DNA of 64,000 nucleotides, from NCBI GenBank assembly GCA_033296705.1, contig MU856844.1, forward strand, positions 124,001 to 188,000. Reading direction: 5' to 3'. Both the position numbers and the translations under genes were made by a program. Source of the stretch: Chaetomidium leptoderma (Eukaryota; Ascomycota; Sordariomycetes; Sordariales; Chaetomiaceae). Positions 22,354 through 34,300 of the stretch are shown here, piece after piece (the stretch's first letter is position 1; every line of letters begins with the position of its first letter). The notes below the pieces were generated by a model. That model did not search any database and was not told the origin of the DNA. It saw only the letters and a program-made list of their open reading frames with translations.

Positions 22354-23212
22354 ATGGGACTAGTCGACTACTCCGATTCGGAATCCGAGTCCGAAACCGT
22401 GCAACAAAAGCCGACTCCTAGCGCTGCAGCAGCTTCGAAGAAGCCCTTCCAAAAGCTCCTCGACCGCACCTCCGGCTCGGGCAAGATCGTCGTCAACCTC
22501 TCGGTTGCGAGCGCCGCGGCCGAAACGACTGTCGCGGATGGGCAACCGCCGACAAAGCGGGCCAAAATCACGGGCGGGAGCAGGTTCAGCGGCCTCGGCT
22601 CCTTTCTGCCGCCGCCGAAGAAGACGGCGGCAGCAGTGGCGCAAGCAGCATCAGGAGGGAAACCAGGCACAGCGCCAGCTCCGGGTGTACATCTGCGGAC
22701 GGGCGCCGAGCCGGCGTTTGTCAGGGGCGGCGACGACGACGACGACGCAACAACCACCTTCTCCTCTGGGTTGAATCTGCCCGCGCCGAACTCCAAAAGC
22801 CGCGCGGGCCCATCGATACCGGAAGGGCAAAAGCCAGAAGAGGAGGTGAAGCTTGTGGGCAAGCCGCTCATGTTCAAGCCTCTCTCGGTGGCGAGAAAAA
22901 AGGCGCCGGCGAAGAACAAGAAGGCAGCCAGTTCTCGACCTGGTGCAGCAACGCCCCAAAACGGCCCTGCGACGGCGATATCACCCGCACCGCCAAGTGC
23001 AGCGCCTCCGCCAAAGAAAAAGATCTCCCTCTTCTCCATGGGCGACGACGACGAGCCCATGTCAGCCACCACAACCACCTCAACAGGAGGAACCTACGAA
23101 CCGATCTTCACCTCGGCCCACCTCGAGTCAACTCTCCTCGCCCAAGACGAAGAAAGCGACGTAACCTCGGCCTACCCAACCTCCTCCCACCACCACCAAG
23201 AACCTTACACTC

Positions 23213-23256
<44 letters not shown>

Positions 23257-23595
23257 ACCTTCCCCTCCTCCTCCCTAGCCGACGTAGCCGACGGCCTCTC
23301 GCGCGCCGCCCGGCGCGAGCTCTTTGGCCGCAACAGCGATTCTTCTTCGTCATCGTCCATCCCGCCCAACGCCCGAGTGATCAGCTTCAACATGGAGCGC
23401 GAGTACGCGCACAACGAGGCGCTGCGCGCGTCGGGCGCGCAGCAGGCGCACAACCCGGTGCGGTCCATCGCGCCGGGCAAGCACAGCCTGCGGCAGGTGG
23501 TCAACATGGCGCAGAGCAACCAGGGCGCGCTCGAGGAGACGTTTGCGCGGGCCAAGAGCAGCCAGCGGGATGCGGCGGGGCGGTATGGGTGGTGA
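22354..23595 (+). CDS. PRCC-domain protein (mitotic checkpoint regulator/MAD2B-interacting family)
   Basis: Single-exon gene, 413 residues, starting MGLVDYSDSESES at the ATG at 22354, the typical acidic opening of PRCC homologues. The middle is low-complexity (Ala, Pro, Lys, an Asp run near residues 126-130) with short KKKISLFSMGDDDE-type motifs. A run of 15 Gln follows. The C-terminal 100 residues form the conserved PRCC region: LSRAARRELFGRN, then NMEREYAHNEALRASG, then PGKHSLRQVVNMAQSNQGAL and a final RDAAGRYGW. In vertebrates PRCC is a nuclear protein tied to the spliceosome and to MAD2B localisation; in fungi it is usually annotated only by the domain, and a splicing-linked role is inference. 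The poly-Gln length probably varies between strains because it is encoded by a pure CAA repeat. Confidence 0.9.
23212..23256 (+). repeat. (CAA)15 repeat encoding poly-Gln in the PRCC-domain gene
   Basis: Fifteen uninterrupted CAA codons encode 15 Gln in the linker before the PRCC domain. The lack of interrupting CAG codons makes it prone to slippage. Confidence 0.95.
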
Positions 23596-23986
23596 ATTAT
23601 CTAATCTGTAAGGGGGGGGGGGAGGGGGGGGGGGGGGGAGAGGGTTGTGTACTTGGATTTGAAATTGGACTTGGAATTGGAATTGGATTCGAGGAGTGGT
23701 GGGAAGTTTGGAAGTGTGGAATCGTCGTGTGTGCGCGGGAAGGTCTTGAAGAGAGAGAGACATAATGATGATACCCAAATTGACGGTTAGATTTGACAAT
23801 CCAATTGTTTTTTGTTCTGTTGTCCTTGCGTATGACGCAGCCGTCTTTCTCTTATTAAGAGTATAACGAGGGCATAAATATATATACCTGCCCCATCCAT
23901 CCATACACCATCCGTCCATACAAGATATACAACTTGAAAGATATACATCTCAAACCCCCCGAATGACAAGAGATCATCAAATTGAA
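23596..23986. other. Convergent intergenic region with G-rich tract
   Basis: Lies between the stops of two convergent genes and should contain both 3' ends. It opens with a strongly G-rich tract at about 23610-23640, broken by single A residues, which could form a G-quadruplex in the RNA or DNA of the PRCC gene 3' end. No coding sequence is seen. Confidence 0.6.
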
Positions 23987-26150
23987 TCAACACATCTCCA
24001 CCCCCGCCGTCCTCCCCTTCCCAAACATCAAAAAGCCCCATTCCCCCCTCGTAATCGGCGAGATGTCATCGTACCCGTTCGGCGTCATCGGCCCGACCCT
24101 CTCGTCTACCACCGGGGACTGCAGCGGCTGGCCCCCCCTGCCACGATACTCGTCACTGTCACCGTGATGAGGAAGAGGAGGAGCGGGGCGGGCGCTGCCG
24201 CCGTGCATGAGCATCTCGTCGATTGAGATGCTGCCGCCGCCGCCGTTGATGTTGTTGCTGTCAGCAGCAGCTGTCCAGCGCGCGTTGGCGAAGGACTTGA
24301 TGGCGCTGTGTGGGCGGGCTGTGAGTTCTTCTTCTTCTTCTTCTTCCACAACCTCTTCTTGTTTTGGTTCTTGATTTTGTTCTTGGTCGGCGCCGGCTTT
24401 TGCCGTTAGGGGTTGGGGTTTTAGTGGCTTGGAGGTGGACCGCTGTTTGCTAGCAACGACGGGCTTGTCAAAGGTCGTCTGCAGTTTCAGCGCGAGGCAG
24501 CGGCCTTGGGGCGCCGGGCGGAGCTTCGGAGTTGTGCGGCGCATTTCTGAGAGTTCGGCGGTTTCACTGGGTTGCGGCCAGGGTCTTCGTTGAGAGGGTG
24601 ATGAGGTTGGTGGGGGGGGTGGTGGTGGTGGTGGTGATGGTGGAGGGGGTAGTATCTCGACTACCGCTGGGGCTGCTGCGGGGTGGGAGCGCAGAGGATG
24701 GATCGGAACGGTTGGCATGTCGTTCTGGGTTTGAATCTCGCGGTACCAGGCTTCGATGGCGTCAAGCTCGGATTGGTCGTCTAGGTCAATCTCGGCGTTG
24801 CAGAGGAGCATCTCTTTGTCGAGGGCGTCGGTCAAATCCAGGACGGGCGTTTCAGCCCGCGGAACTGGCCTATGCTGCGGCGAAGTGGAAGCTTCGACAT
24901 CTCGGTGGAGTGGCGATGGCATCGCCACCCTCCCCGCCAACGACTGCTCCATGTCGCCTGAATCCTGATCGCTCTCAGCAAGCGGCCACGCTGGCACGGG
25001 ATCAACGTCATTCTCCACACCACTCTCCCTCTCGATGCCACCATACGCACGCTCGTACATGCGGCAGACGTCGGCGAGAGCAGCGTCGTGGAGGGGATCG
25101 AGCCAGCGGTAGGCAGCCAGTAGGGCGCTCTTGCGTAATGCGCGGCGGCAGTTGGCGAGAAACAGGCGACGCAGCTCGTCGACCGCATCTTCGAGGCGGC
25201 CGGGCGCTCTCGTGCGGGCGTAGGCTTGCAGCGCTGTGCGGAAAGTGTACAGGTGGTCAAGTGATAAGAGGGTGAGGTGTTCTGATGAAAAGAGCGTCTC
25301 TTTTTGGGCGGTTGATTTCAGCACTAGGTCAACCGGGAGACCAAGTGTAGAGGGTGAGACGGCTTGAGGGAGCCAGCTAGGCCTGTTGTCGGGACGGGTT
25401 AGGCTCAGCGACTGTGGGTGTGGTGGCACAGGGTACGTACTCTAGCTTGAACTTTTTCGCCGCCTTTTCGAGTGCCTGGGTGAGAACCTTCTCTTCACGT
25501 GGGCTCAACGGGTGCGCGTAGACGAGCTTCATGCCGAATTGGGCCGAGTTCTGTGTCCCAAAGCGAGAAACCGAACTGTTTCCGTCTGCTCCAGACAACG
25601 AAGACATGACGGTAAACGGGGTGGCTGGTGTCACGGGAACGCTCCCATATGTACTCGGGCTGCCCGGCCATCGCATCCTATGGCTAAAGGTTGAATCGGC
25701 GGTCGATGCGGAGGAGACTGTTGACGCCGAAATTGCCGACGCCTCGCTGAACGCCGGTGAGACGGTGCCATTGCGGAGGTGGTCCAGGTGTACATGGACT
25801 ATCCTTTCGCGTATTTGCCCTTCCCCAGTATGGCTCGGCCGGATGAGCAGCTGTTTCAAGGCTTCTATCCTCGAAGTGGGAAAGGTCGACCTCGAGGGGG
25901 TACTAGTGGCCGAAACGGGGAGTGACCCAACGGCAGATGTTGGAGAGGCGATCGGTGAGGTCGGTAGCTGGTGATCCCGGCGGACCACCAGCAAGGTGAT
26001 ATGGGCCGCTTTCCTCCCTAGCCGCTTAGAGGCATACTCGAGCGCCTCATTGACGTGGTTGGGCAGGTGGTGGCCGTCGGCAACGGAGTGACGACCAGCT
26101 TCGAGGGGTGAGGAGATGACGCGGCCCTTGAGACACGGAGAAAACGACAT
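23987..26150 (-). CDS. Conserved uncharacterised ascomycete protein
   Basis: Two exons, 25441-26150 (ATG at 26150) and 23987-25382, joined by a GTACGT donor, a CCTAACC branch and an ACAACAG acceptor, giving 701 residues. The join reads KFKLEPSWLPQAVSPSTLGLP, continuous across the intron. The N-terminal module (about residues 20-240) has NEALEYASKRLGRKAAHITLLVVRRD, a predicted helix and strand with an alpha/beta look. The second module (about 235-360) is helical: LFSSEHLTLLSLDHLYTF, then an EDAVDELRRLFLANCRRAL stretch. A long disordered region follows, and the protein closes with TPNGYDDISPITRGEWGFLM. I recall this combination from Pezizomycotina proteins carrying only a domain of unknown function (perhaps DUF7582; not certain). 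No catalytic motif, signal peptide or membrane segment is visible. The function is unknown. Confidence 0.82.
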
Positions 26151-28354
26151 GATGGCGGTTTGCTGAGTGCCTGGTCCCACGGATAGGAAGGTGTAGTAAA
26201 CAAGACCAAAGATGGACCAACTTAATATGACTTATGCAGTCGTGAACCCCCTGATGAGTTTGCTGGAAAAGTTAACCCAGTTGGTCGGTGGTGGCGGTGG
26301 TGGCGGTGGTGGTCGCTAACGGCCTCAAAACCTCAAACACAATCCTTCGAGATGGAAAACCAAGACAAACATGCCGAACTTATTAAAGAAGCTTCATGCA
26401 CACCATCTGGCATCTCGCATCTGAGACCCTGTTTCAAGACCCGATCCGGAGACGCGGCCTGGGACCAGGACATGCGCAAACAATGTTTCCAAACAAAGAA
26501 CGAAACAATGAGCATCCGGAATGAAAGGGGGATGTGATGGCAGGCCCAAGGTTGATAAAAAAAGAACTGGGCGGCTACGAGCCGTGATGAAGAGAAGAAG
26601 AAGGCAAAGAAAGATGAAACAAGATCACCTTTTACGGTGATTGCGTTTCAGGTCGTCGTAGCACCGGCTCACTTCTGCCCGCCCGGACGGGTCCGTCCAG
26701 AATAATAAATAGCATCTCGTCGCGTGTGTGTACGGTGAGCAGCACGAGATACAGTTGGCCATACTCGTGGGCAACGGAGGCGTCATGCACGCTGTGTGAT
26801 GTGTGACGAGGACCCGGGAAAGGAAGAAGCCTCTGCAATAGCGTGGTATTTGACAGGGGGCAGGTCGGCAAGGCGAGGCCTGTGGGTGGATGGGTGGCCG
26901 ACCCGGTGGGTGCGACCAGCAGCCTAACCAGCGAGCCAGCCTGAACCAGCTCCCCTTTCTCTCAGGCATCATAAAGTCCGTCTTCGTTGAAGAAATCAAT
27001 CATCAAACCCCCAGTGAGTGTACACTCGTCACCCATCATCATCCCCCATCAACAAGCTCAGATATCAACAGAAAAGTATCAAGATGCAAACACACAAAGT
27101 TCCATCCCCTCCAAAATGTGACAGCCTTGTTGTTGAAAGAACCACGAAAACGACCGACGAAAACCAAGCGAAGGAAGAAGGAAGCATTCAAGCAAGCGTC
27201 GGCGGTTAACCCCATGTCTCTCGTCGGAAACTATTCTGAGGACCCACCCAGTCTGACCTCTCATCTTCCGCGGGGGAGCAGGGCACAGACCACTTGGGAT
27301 CTTTTAGCGTGATTTGACCAGGTTAAGCTTCTCTCAGATCTCGTCAATCCCGCCAATCAAAGCGCCGGGCGTCTAAATCAGCAGCCCGCGTCCTTTGACT
27401 CGGCTGCCAAGAGCCAACGACAACGCAGCAAAAGGGTGAGAAACGCGGCGACAAAAGCACGGCTATTTTTACGTGATCCAACAGCTCTCTCTCCGCGATT
27501 GGCTGTTTTGCCACTCTGTGTTGTTGTTCGAGATCGGATCCGTAAGATGCACTTTCGTTTCCGATCCCGAGACGCAACCACTCGTCAACACATGCTGCTG
27601 TAACTCCCGTCAAGTAGCAACTGCAAAAGTGCCATGTTGATTACAACGTGATGCTGCCTAGGTAGACTCCCTGACTGCCCTACCGCATCCTCTTCTTGAG
27701 GTGTGTGGTCCTGAGCCGAAAACCACCAAGAAGATGCCAAAATCCAGCAACAAACGAAGCCAATGTCGGTCCAGCCACGCCACCCATGCCCAGCAGCCTC
27801 TATGAAAAGCCCCCAGTGGCGCAATCTAATAAACACAATGAATAAACAATACAGGGACCCCCCCGACCCGCCCGACCCGACCAGACCAGACCGGACCCCA
27901 AACCCGTTCCTCTATCCGTCCTGAGATTCCCGCCGCTCCATGGTGAGCAGGCCCTTGTTGGCAGTTTTGGGAAATACAAATCATGAATGCTCAATGTTTC
28001 ATGTCCCGTGTCCCGTGTCCCCTGTCCATCCCGGGTTTTTCTCCCCAACGCCGTCGCTCCAAAAACAAGAACAAATGAAGCGTTCTGTTTCGTGCTATTA
28101 TTGCCGCACCCAATGCACCCTTCCGTAAAATTGCCCATTTCCCTGTGATTGCTTCCGTTCGTTGTTTGGTGGAGAAGTTGACCAGCTGGGCCTTTCCTTT
28201 GGTCGTGTTTGTGATCTCGTCGTGTCATGATGTCCCATGCCCACTTCCTAGTCGCCTGCAGGTCTCCGCCCTGCAGCCCGTTGTGGTTTCACCAAATCCG
28301 TCCATCCGGCTAGAACACGCCGATGAATTCTCCCAGTCTACAGCGACCTGGTCA
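26151..28354. other. Intergenic region, no gene seen
   Basis: About 2.2 kb between the start of the uncharacterised gene and the stop of the ubiquitin protease gene, both on the minus strand. It contains a GGT/GGC-rich run at about 26283-26315 and short imperfect GTCCCGT repeats near 28003-28028. Open frames up to 140 codons are present without domains. The left part should be promoter and the right part the 3' UTR of the protease gene. Confidence 0.55.
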
Positions 28355-31300
28355 TCAGCCGGCCGTGTTGCTGGACGCGACGCTCGAGTCGTCGCTGTAA
28401 TACATACCCGAGCCGTCTTCTTCCAACTCATCAACAACCATGAGCCCGGCCACTGCGTCCAGGACACCTATTCTTCTTGTTAGCCTGCTGCCCATGGGAC
28501 AGAGTGGGGGGTTGACAACTACTTACTTTGGCTGAGCTGCATGAACATCCGAGACTCGTTGTCTTCGGCCGGCTCCTTCAGGTTGAAGTACCTGCTGCAA
28601 TGCTTAATCACCCTCTGCAGGCCGCCGACCGCACGCTCCGTCACCTCGGCATTCCGGTCGACGTAGTTGTCGCGCAAGTGCGCGAGACAACTAATTCCCA
28701 GGGCCCTCGCTGCCAGTCTCATCCTCAGAGCCAGCTCCTGTGCGTCTTCCGACTCCTCGCTGCTGGGCGGCCGGAAGGTCCGGTACTGAAATATCTTCTC
28801 CTGCAAGAATATCTCAGTTCCGTCAATGACTGATGTGTCAAAGTAGCCCAGCAAGCCGGGCGCCCAGCCGGGCACGTTGTCAAGACTAGCCAGGATGACT
28901 TGGTGCGCTGTCTCTCCCGTCCTTTCTCGCGGGCCGTCAAAAGTCTCCCGCATAAAGTCCAGGAAAGCTTTGCCCTCGGCATTCTGCAAGTTCATGCACT
29001 GTTGCGAGACGTGTTTGGCCAGATCGTTGATCATGCCTGTGTCACTCGCGACACGACAGAAAACCGTCCAGGCCAGATGCAGGTACGGTGCGACGTTGTG
29101 GCCTATCTGCCCCGTAATCCGATGCAACAGGGTGTGGAAGACGCCAATCTCAATCTGGTGGCTCTGCTTCATCAGGTTTTCAATGATTGAATTGGTTGCC
29201 GCTGGATTCTGGGCAATCGAGATGAGCCTGTCCACGAAAATGTTGACCGGAATCGCGCGAGGACCCATTTGATGGAGAACCTCCGTCTCTCCTTTCGTGA
29301 CGTCGAATGGCTGGTCCAGATCCGTGTTGAGCTTGACTCGCTCTCTGGCGTTGGACACACCTGCGGGGTGCCCACTGGCGCTGTACGTGAGCCGCACGTT
29401 CGCAAGCAGGAAATCCAAAAGTGCGATGATCGTTTCGTAGGATGGCGGCCGGTTTGGTAGTCTTCTGGAGACCATGGCAACCATCTTGGCGAACTGAAGG
29501 GGTAGGTAGGGCTCGGCATTGGTGTCGGACCACACGATCCATAGCAGCCACTTGAGGAAGTGCGGCTGCTGCAAGAAAGCCGCCAGCTCATGGCGCCCCA
29601 ATCTGACGAACGACAGCATAAAGTCGAAGACTTCGTGCCACGAACGCAGGTTCATGTGGAAACCCTGCCACAGATGCTCCAATATGCGCATCACGCCAGA
29701 GATGACAGACTTCTGCGGGTCGAAATCATCCACATCATCCCCATCGTCGGCTTCCAAAGACGGGATACCGTACTGCCCAGGCGCCCGCTCTCTGATCCAC
29801 TGGAGAACTTGAATCACAAAGTTGGCTGTCGCCTGCCGAACGTCCTCGTCAATGTTTCTCTGCAGCAGCATCCGGACAACGACGGTGTACCTGCTGAAGT
29901 AATTTTGAACGGCAACGCTGCAGCGAGCGCAGCTCTCACACATGGCCTGGATTCGGCTGAGGAGGTTGTAGAAGTCTGGGACATCCTTTGTTCGTGACGC
30001 CACCTGATCAAGGTGGCTGAGTGCCATGACAAGGGCTTGCGTCTCCAGGGCATGGTCGCTAGAACATCCACCGGAGTGCAGACTCTTGAGCTGAAAAAGG
30101 GCCAAGCAGACGAATTGGATCTGGGATGGATCAAACAGGCAGTGTCTCCTCAGCAGCCAGGCATTCTCATCCTGGATGAACTCCTGGATGTCCTCGGGCA
30201 TCGCCACGCCAAGAGGGATCGAACATCCGCGCCGCTGCAGAGTTGCCTGGTTTCTGGCGAGAGACGACGACCTCTGGTAGAACAGCATGTAAGCGCTGTA
30301 CTGCTTCTCAAAGACAGCGCTGCTTGTCTGGAATTGGGGCTGATAATCCTGGCCCCCAAAGCACGAGTTCGCCATCGACGCCGGATCCCATGGGCTGACT
30401 GTCTCATCGTTGAATTCGACCCACGTTTGTGTGTCGCTGTTCGTTGGGCGCTCCCGGATGTACGAGTAGTAATGTCCCGATTCGGCTGTTCCAGTATGAA
30501 CGAGGACCCCGACAAGCTCGAAAATGTCTTCGGACTCGTCTTCGCTAAGATTGCTCAGATGATCGATGGTGTAGGGCCGCATGTCGATCTTGTTGGGAAA
30601 TGCAAAATAGTCGTTGATCTTGCTCCGCTGCATTGTCCGGAGGTTGAAGTCGAAGCGCTTCAGGTGGAAGATGAGATTGTCAGGTATGTCCTTGAGACAG
30701 GCCCTGGTACTGGTGGTTAGCGAATAGTGAAGGGTACGAGGAAAGGCGCCCACACAAACCTCTTGACAGCGTCGACGTGGCGGTCGCAAGTAGAGCACTT
30801 GTATTTGTTGTCTGTTGTCTTTTGTTAGTAGTCCAAACAAGCAACCCGCCACCGAGGAGAGGGAACACGCACCGCCTTCCATAATCTCGCCATCGACGTA
30901 TGCCTGCAGGCTTTCCTGCAACGAGGTCTTCCCCTTGATGTCGCATTGGATTGCCGAGAACGGCTCGAGCCTCTCAGAGACGTGTTCGCATTCTTGGGAG
31001 CGGACTTGTTGGACGAGCTGGCCGCCGAAGAAGGAACGAAAGCGGGTTTTCTCCTCGCCCGAGAGAAATTGTCCCTCCCAACGGTCAAACAGCAGATTGT
31101 AGAACTCATCAACATCCATCTGGATGACGACGTCGATCTGTGTGTCTTCGTATGTCTTGATGCTGGCGACACACTCCTCAGGATTGATGTAAGGCCGGAC
31201 GCTATCCTGTAAGAACCCAAATAACTTTTGAGTTTGGAACAGCAGGTTCTGGCCATACTGCCGATCCCGGACGGTGGCGCTGAGCATGAACTCGCGAAAG

Positions 31301-34300
31301 TCGACATTCATGAACAGCTGAGTCAACAGTGAGTTGAAGTAGCAAGTGTTGGATAAGTTCCGGAGGCCAGGGTAGCCACACGGCGCTCTGATGGCCTTTG
31401 CCCTTTCAAACTGTTGAGGAAGCTCATACACATAAGTGTCACCTAAAAAGGTCAGCTATTATATGTCAATTAACCGGCTTCTAGGACGGCATCGCTCACC
31501 ATCTGGGGCCGTAAAGACCGGGACCATGTCGTCCATGTCCTCAAGAAGCCACATGAATTGGGTTGGGTCATCTTTGACCAAGGTGAAAATGATCTCCATA
31601 AGCCAACCCCGGGTCTGAGGACAGGCGATCGGGCGGCTGGGCGCGAATTCAATCGCAGCCTCGTCACGAGGTGGGAAAAGGTGCTTCCAGAATATCTTTC
31701 GACCAACTCCCCTGGGAAAGGTTAGGTCGGATGTACTAGATAATGAGACAGTGGGATAGGATACGAACCTCACGGGAAGTATGTCCCGGCCAGCCCGCTC
31801 GCTACCCTTGCACACGATAGCATGCAGGAGCCGAACGAGGCCAGCCGCGACAAGGTCAGACTCGGTAGGCCTGGTAAGATCCTGAAGCCAGACAGTCAGA
31901 GGCGTGCTATGACAAAGCCTAGAGATGTTCTGACGTACCTCAGATGTCGTATAAGAAAGAAGCAGATCAAACCAGTCACTCGAGAGCTGCTTGAGATTGA
32001 GCCTTTCCGACTGCGCTTCCTCTAGCGTCTGGAGCATGTCAAAGCACAGTTCGAGGATCTCTGCCGAGTTGCCGGTGCTGGCGATCGCCGGCTTGACGAG
32101 CCGCGAGATCAGTGGCCAAAAGAAGTCTCTGAATCTTGTAACTGTGCGGGACGCTTTTTGGAGACTTTTAACAAAAAAGGCGCGTTAGAATCCACACAGG
32201 GAAGGGGGGAAGTAGCCATGATGTTCTCACCTTTCACCCTCTGCGACGGTACCGGTCTTTTGTCGAATGAGCACCGCAGTGGTTTGCCTGACCGTGGCCC
32301 GCGGATCTTTGAGAAGAAGGTCCCCAAACATGAGCGAAACCCTTGGATGGGCGGAGAACCCCGACATGAACATGTCTCTCATGCAGCAGGACTCCAGGAT
32401 ACTCTGGAGACAGAGGGATACATGCTTCGTAGCGCCCTTTGACGAGTTCGCTGAGGCAGCCACCGATAGGATGTCCAGAAGGCGATCCAACAAGGGCCCG
32501 TCGAGGGACTGGGCTGCCGACGCCGGAAGTTCGGGGTCTGGGCAACCTGAATTAGTACATGGGAAACTCAAATTGGAGGTTGGGCGCGGCATTACCTCTA
32601 AGAAGAGAAACGAACAACTCCACGAGAGCAGAACCAAGCTCGATTTGTAGCGCCTGGTTCGGGCACCGGGCAACGACCTGAGGGTCCGAGATTGCCAGGA
32701 CGACCAGGGACATGACTCGAATCAGAGAGGCTGCCCGTGGGCTGCGATACCCATCTGTCTCACAAGGCTGCTCGTCAACGGTGGAAGCAGCGAACCTTGG
32801 CCCCCATGAACCGAGATACTCTTGAAGAGAATGAACGGCATACAGCGACTTGAATGGCTGGCCGAGGGGGAAGGTATCGATGTAAGAGAGCGAAGGATCA
32901 TCGATGGCTCCCAGCACCTTTGCATCGGCAGGGAGTTTCACCAAGAAACCGTACATCTACAGTCTTGTTAGTGCTATCGTTCGGTCACCAAGTAATTAAC
33001 AGGAGCTCTTACCTCGCGAGCGAGCTTTTCGTCCATTGAAAGGTACTCCCACAGCTCGTCGAAGTGGTTTAGAATCTCGATTTCTACCGGAGATGCGCCC
33101 TGGGGGACCCTTGGTGAGGCAGGGACCTCGGGCTCCTTCTTGACAAGGATGATGCCATTGTGAATTTGGAGGTCCTCGAGAGATTTGCAGATGTCTCTCT
33201 CCTGTGGAACAAATGGCCGCCCGCGGTAGTAGATCCGATAGCTTTCGAACCCAGTAGCCTCTCGCAGGCTCGCAAGCAGCGATGCAGCTGTGTTGCGCTT
33301 GCCAATGTTTAGGGGCATGACCGTGGTTTGTATGTCGCCATCGAACGACTGGTACTTGAGCTCTGCCGATTCGCCCTCCACGTCCTTTGGGGACTCAAGA
33401 ATGAGCGACCTCATGTCCGGCGCAGAGAGCTCCGGTCTAGCTTGGTGAAGATGGTGAAACTCTCTCAGCACTGCGAGAGAGCGGATGAACAAAAGCTCCT
33501 GCTCATGGATTTGTTGCTCCGTGGCGACTATCACCATGGAGTCGTCATCGCCACTGGCAGTACCATCAGCAAAGACTTTCAACCTTGAGGCTGCCGAAGA
33601 GAGCTGGCGGAGGCACCGGCCAACGAGTGCCAGGTGTACTTTCCGAGCCCTGTAATGCGAGAACGACTGGATGGATCGACTCTCGATGTAGATGTCGCTG
33701 ACGAGGGCTTGAATGGCCTGTTTCTCGACTGTTCCCGTTGGCGCGGCCAGGGCAATCCGCCACAGCATTTCGATTCCAGAGTGATTGGGATTGTCGTCGT
33801 CGTCGAGGACAATGCTGGCGGGGTCGTTTACCAGCGGCATAACGCCCTCGCGGACGAGATCAAGGGCGCCCTGGCAGAAAAATCCGGGGTCCAATGCAGG
33901 GAGATACTCGGCAAAGCAGGTTGATGCAAAGGAGTTCTCGCCTTGACTCCGCTTCATTGTGGAAGACAGGATTTGCCACGCCACATCCCGGTCCTCCTGG
34001 CACGCCGCGTCCGGACCAACAAGCAAGTCCCAGAGCTTCGACCCAAGACCTTTCGTGATGGAGGTGGATTCGTGAAATATCAAAGACGTGAGGAGCTCCT
34101 TTCGAGGTGCATTCTGGGCCCCACTAATGACGGCTGGAAAGCCTGCAGCCCTCGCGGCGGGAACCGCGGCGGCCAGCTCCTCGATCAAGAGTTTCGTCAA
34201 GTCATGCTCAGAAGCCAACTCGTGTAGGTCCCGGCCATGGCAACGTGTCGCCATTTTGAGGACCCATAAACTCCCTATTGTCGACGGGGACCGCTCGGCG

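Noticed and set aside
22368..23078. 236-codon frame antisense to the PRCC-domain gene
   Set aside because: No domain; the sense strand has a start, a known domain and a fitting length.
28519..31431. Single uninterrupted 970-codon reading for the 3' half of the ubiquitin protease
   Set aside because: It is open only by chance across two introns; it loses the CxxC finger segment and ends in the last intron. The spliced model restores the family sequence and a proper C-terminus.
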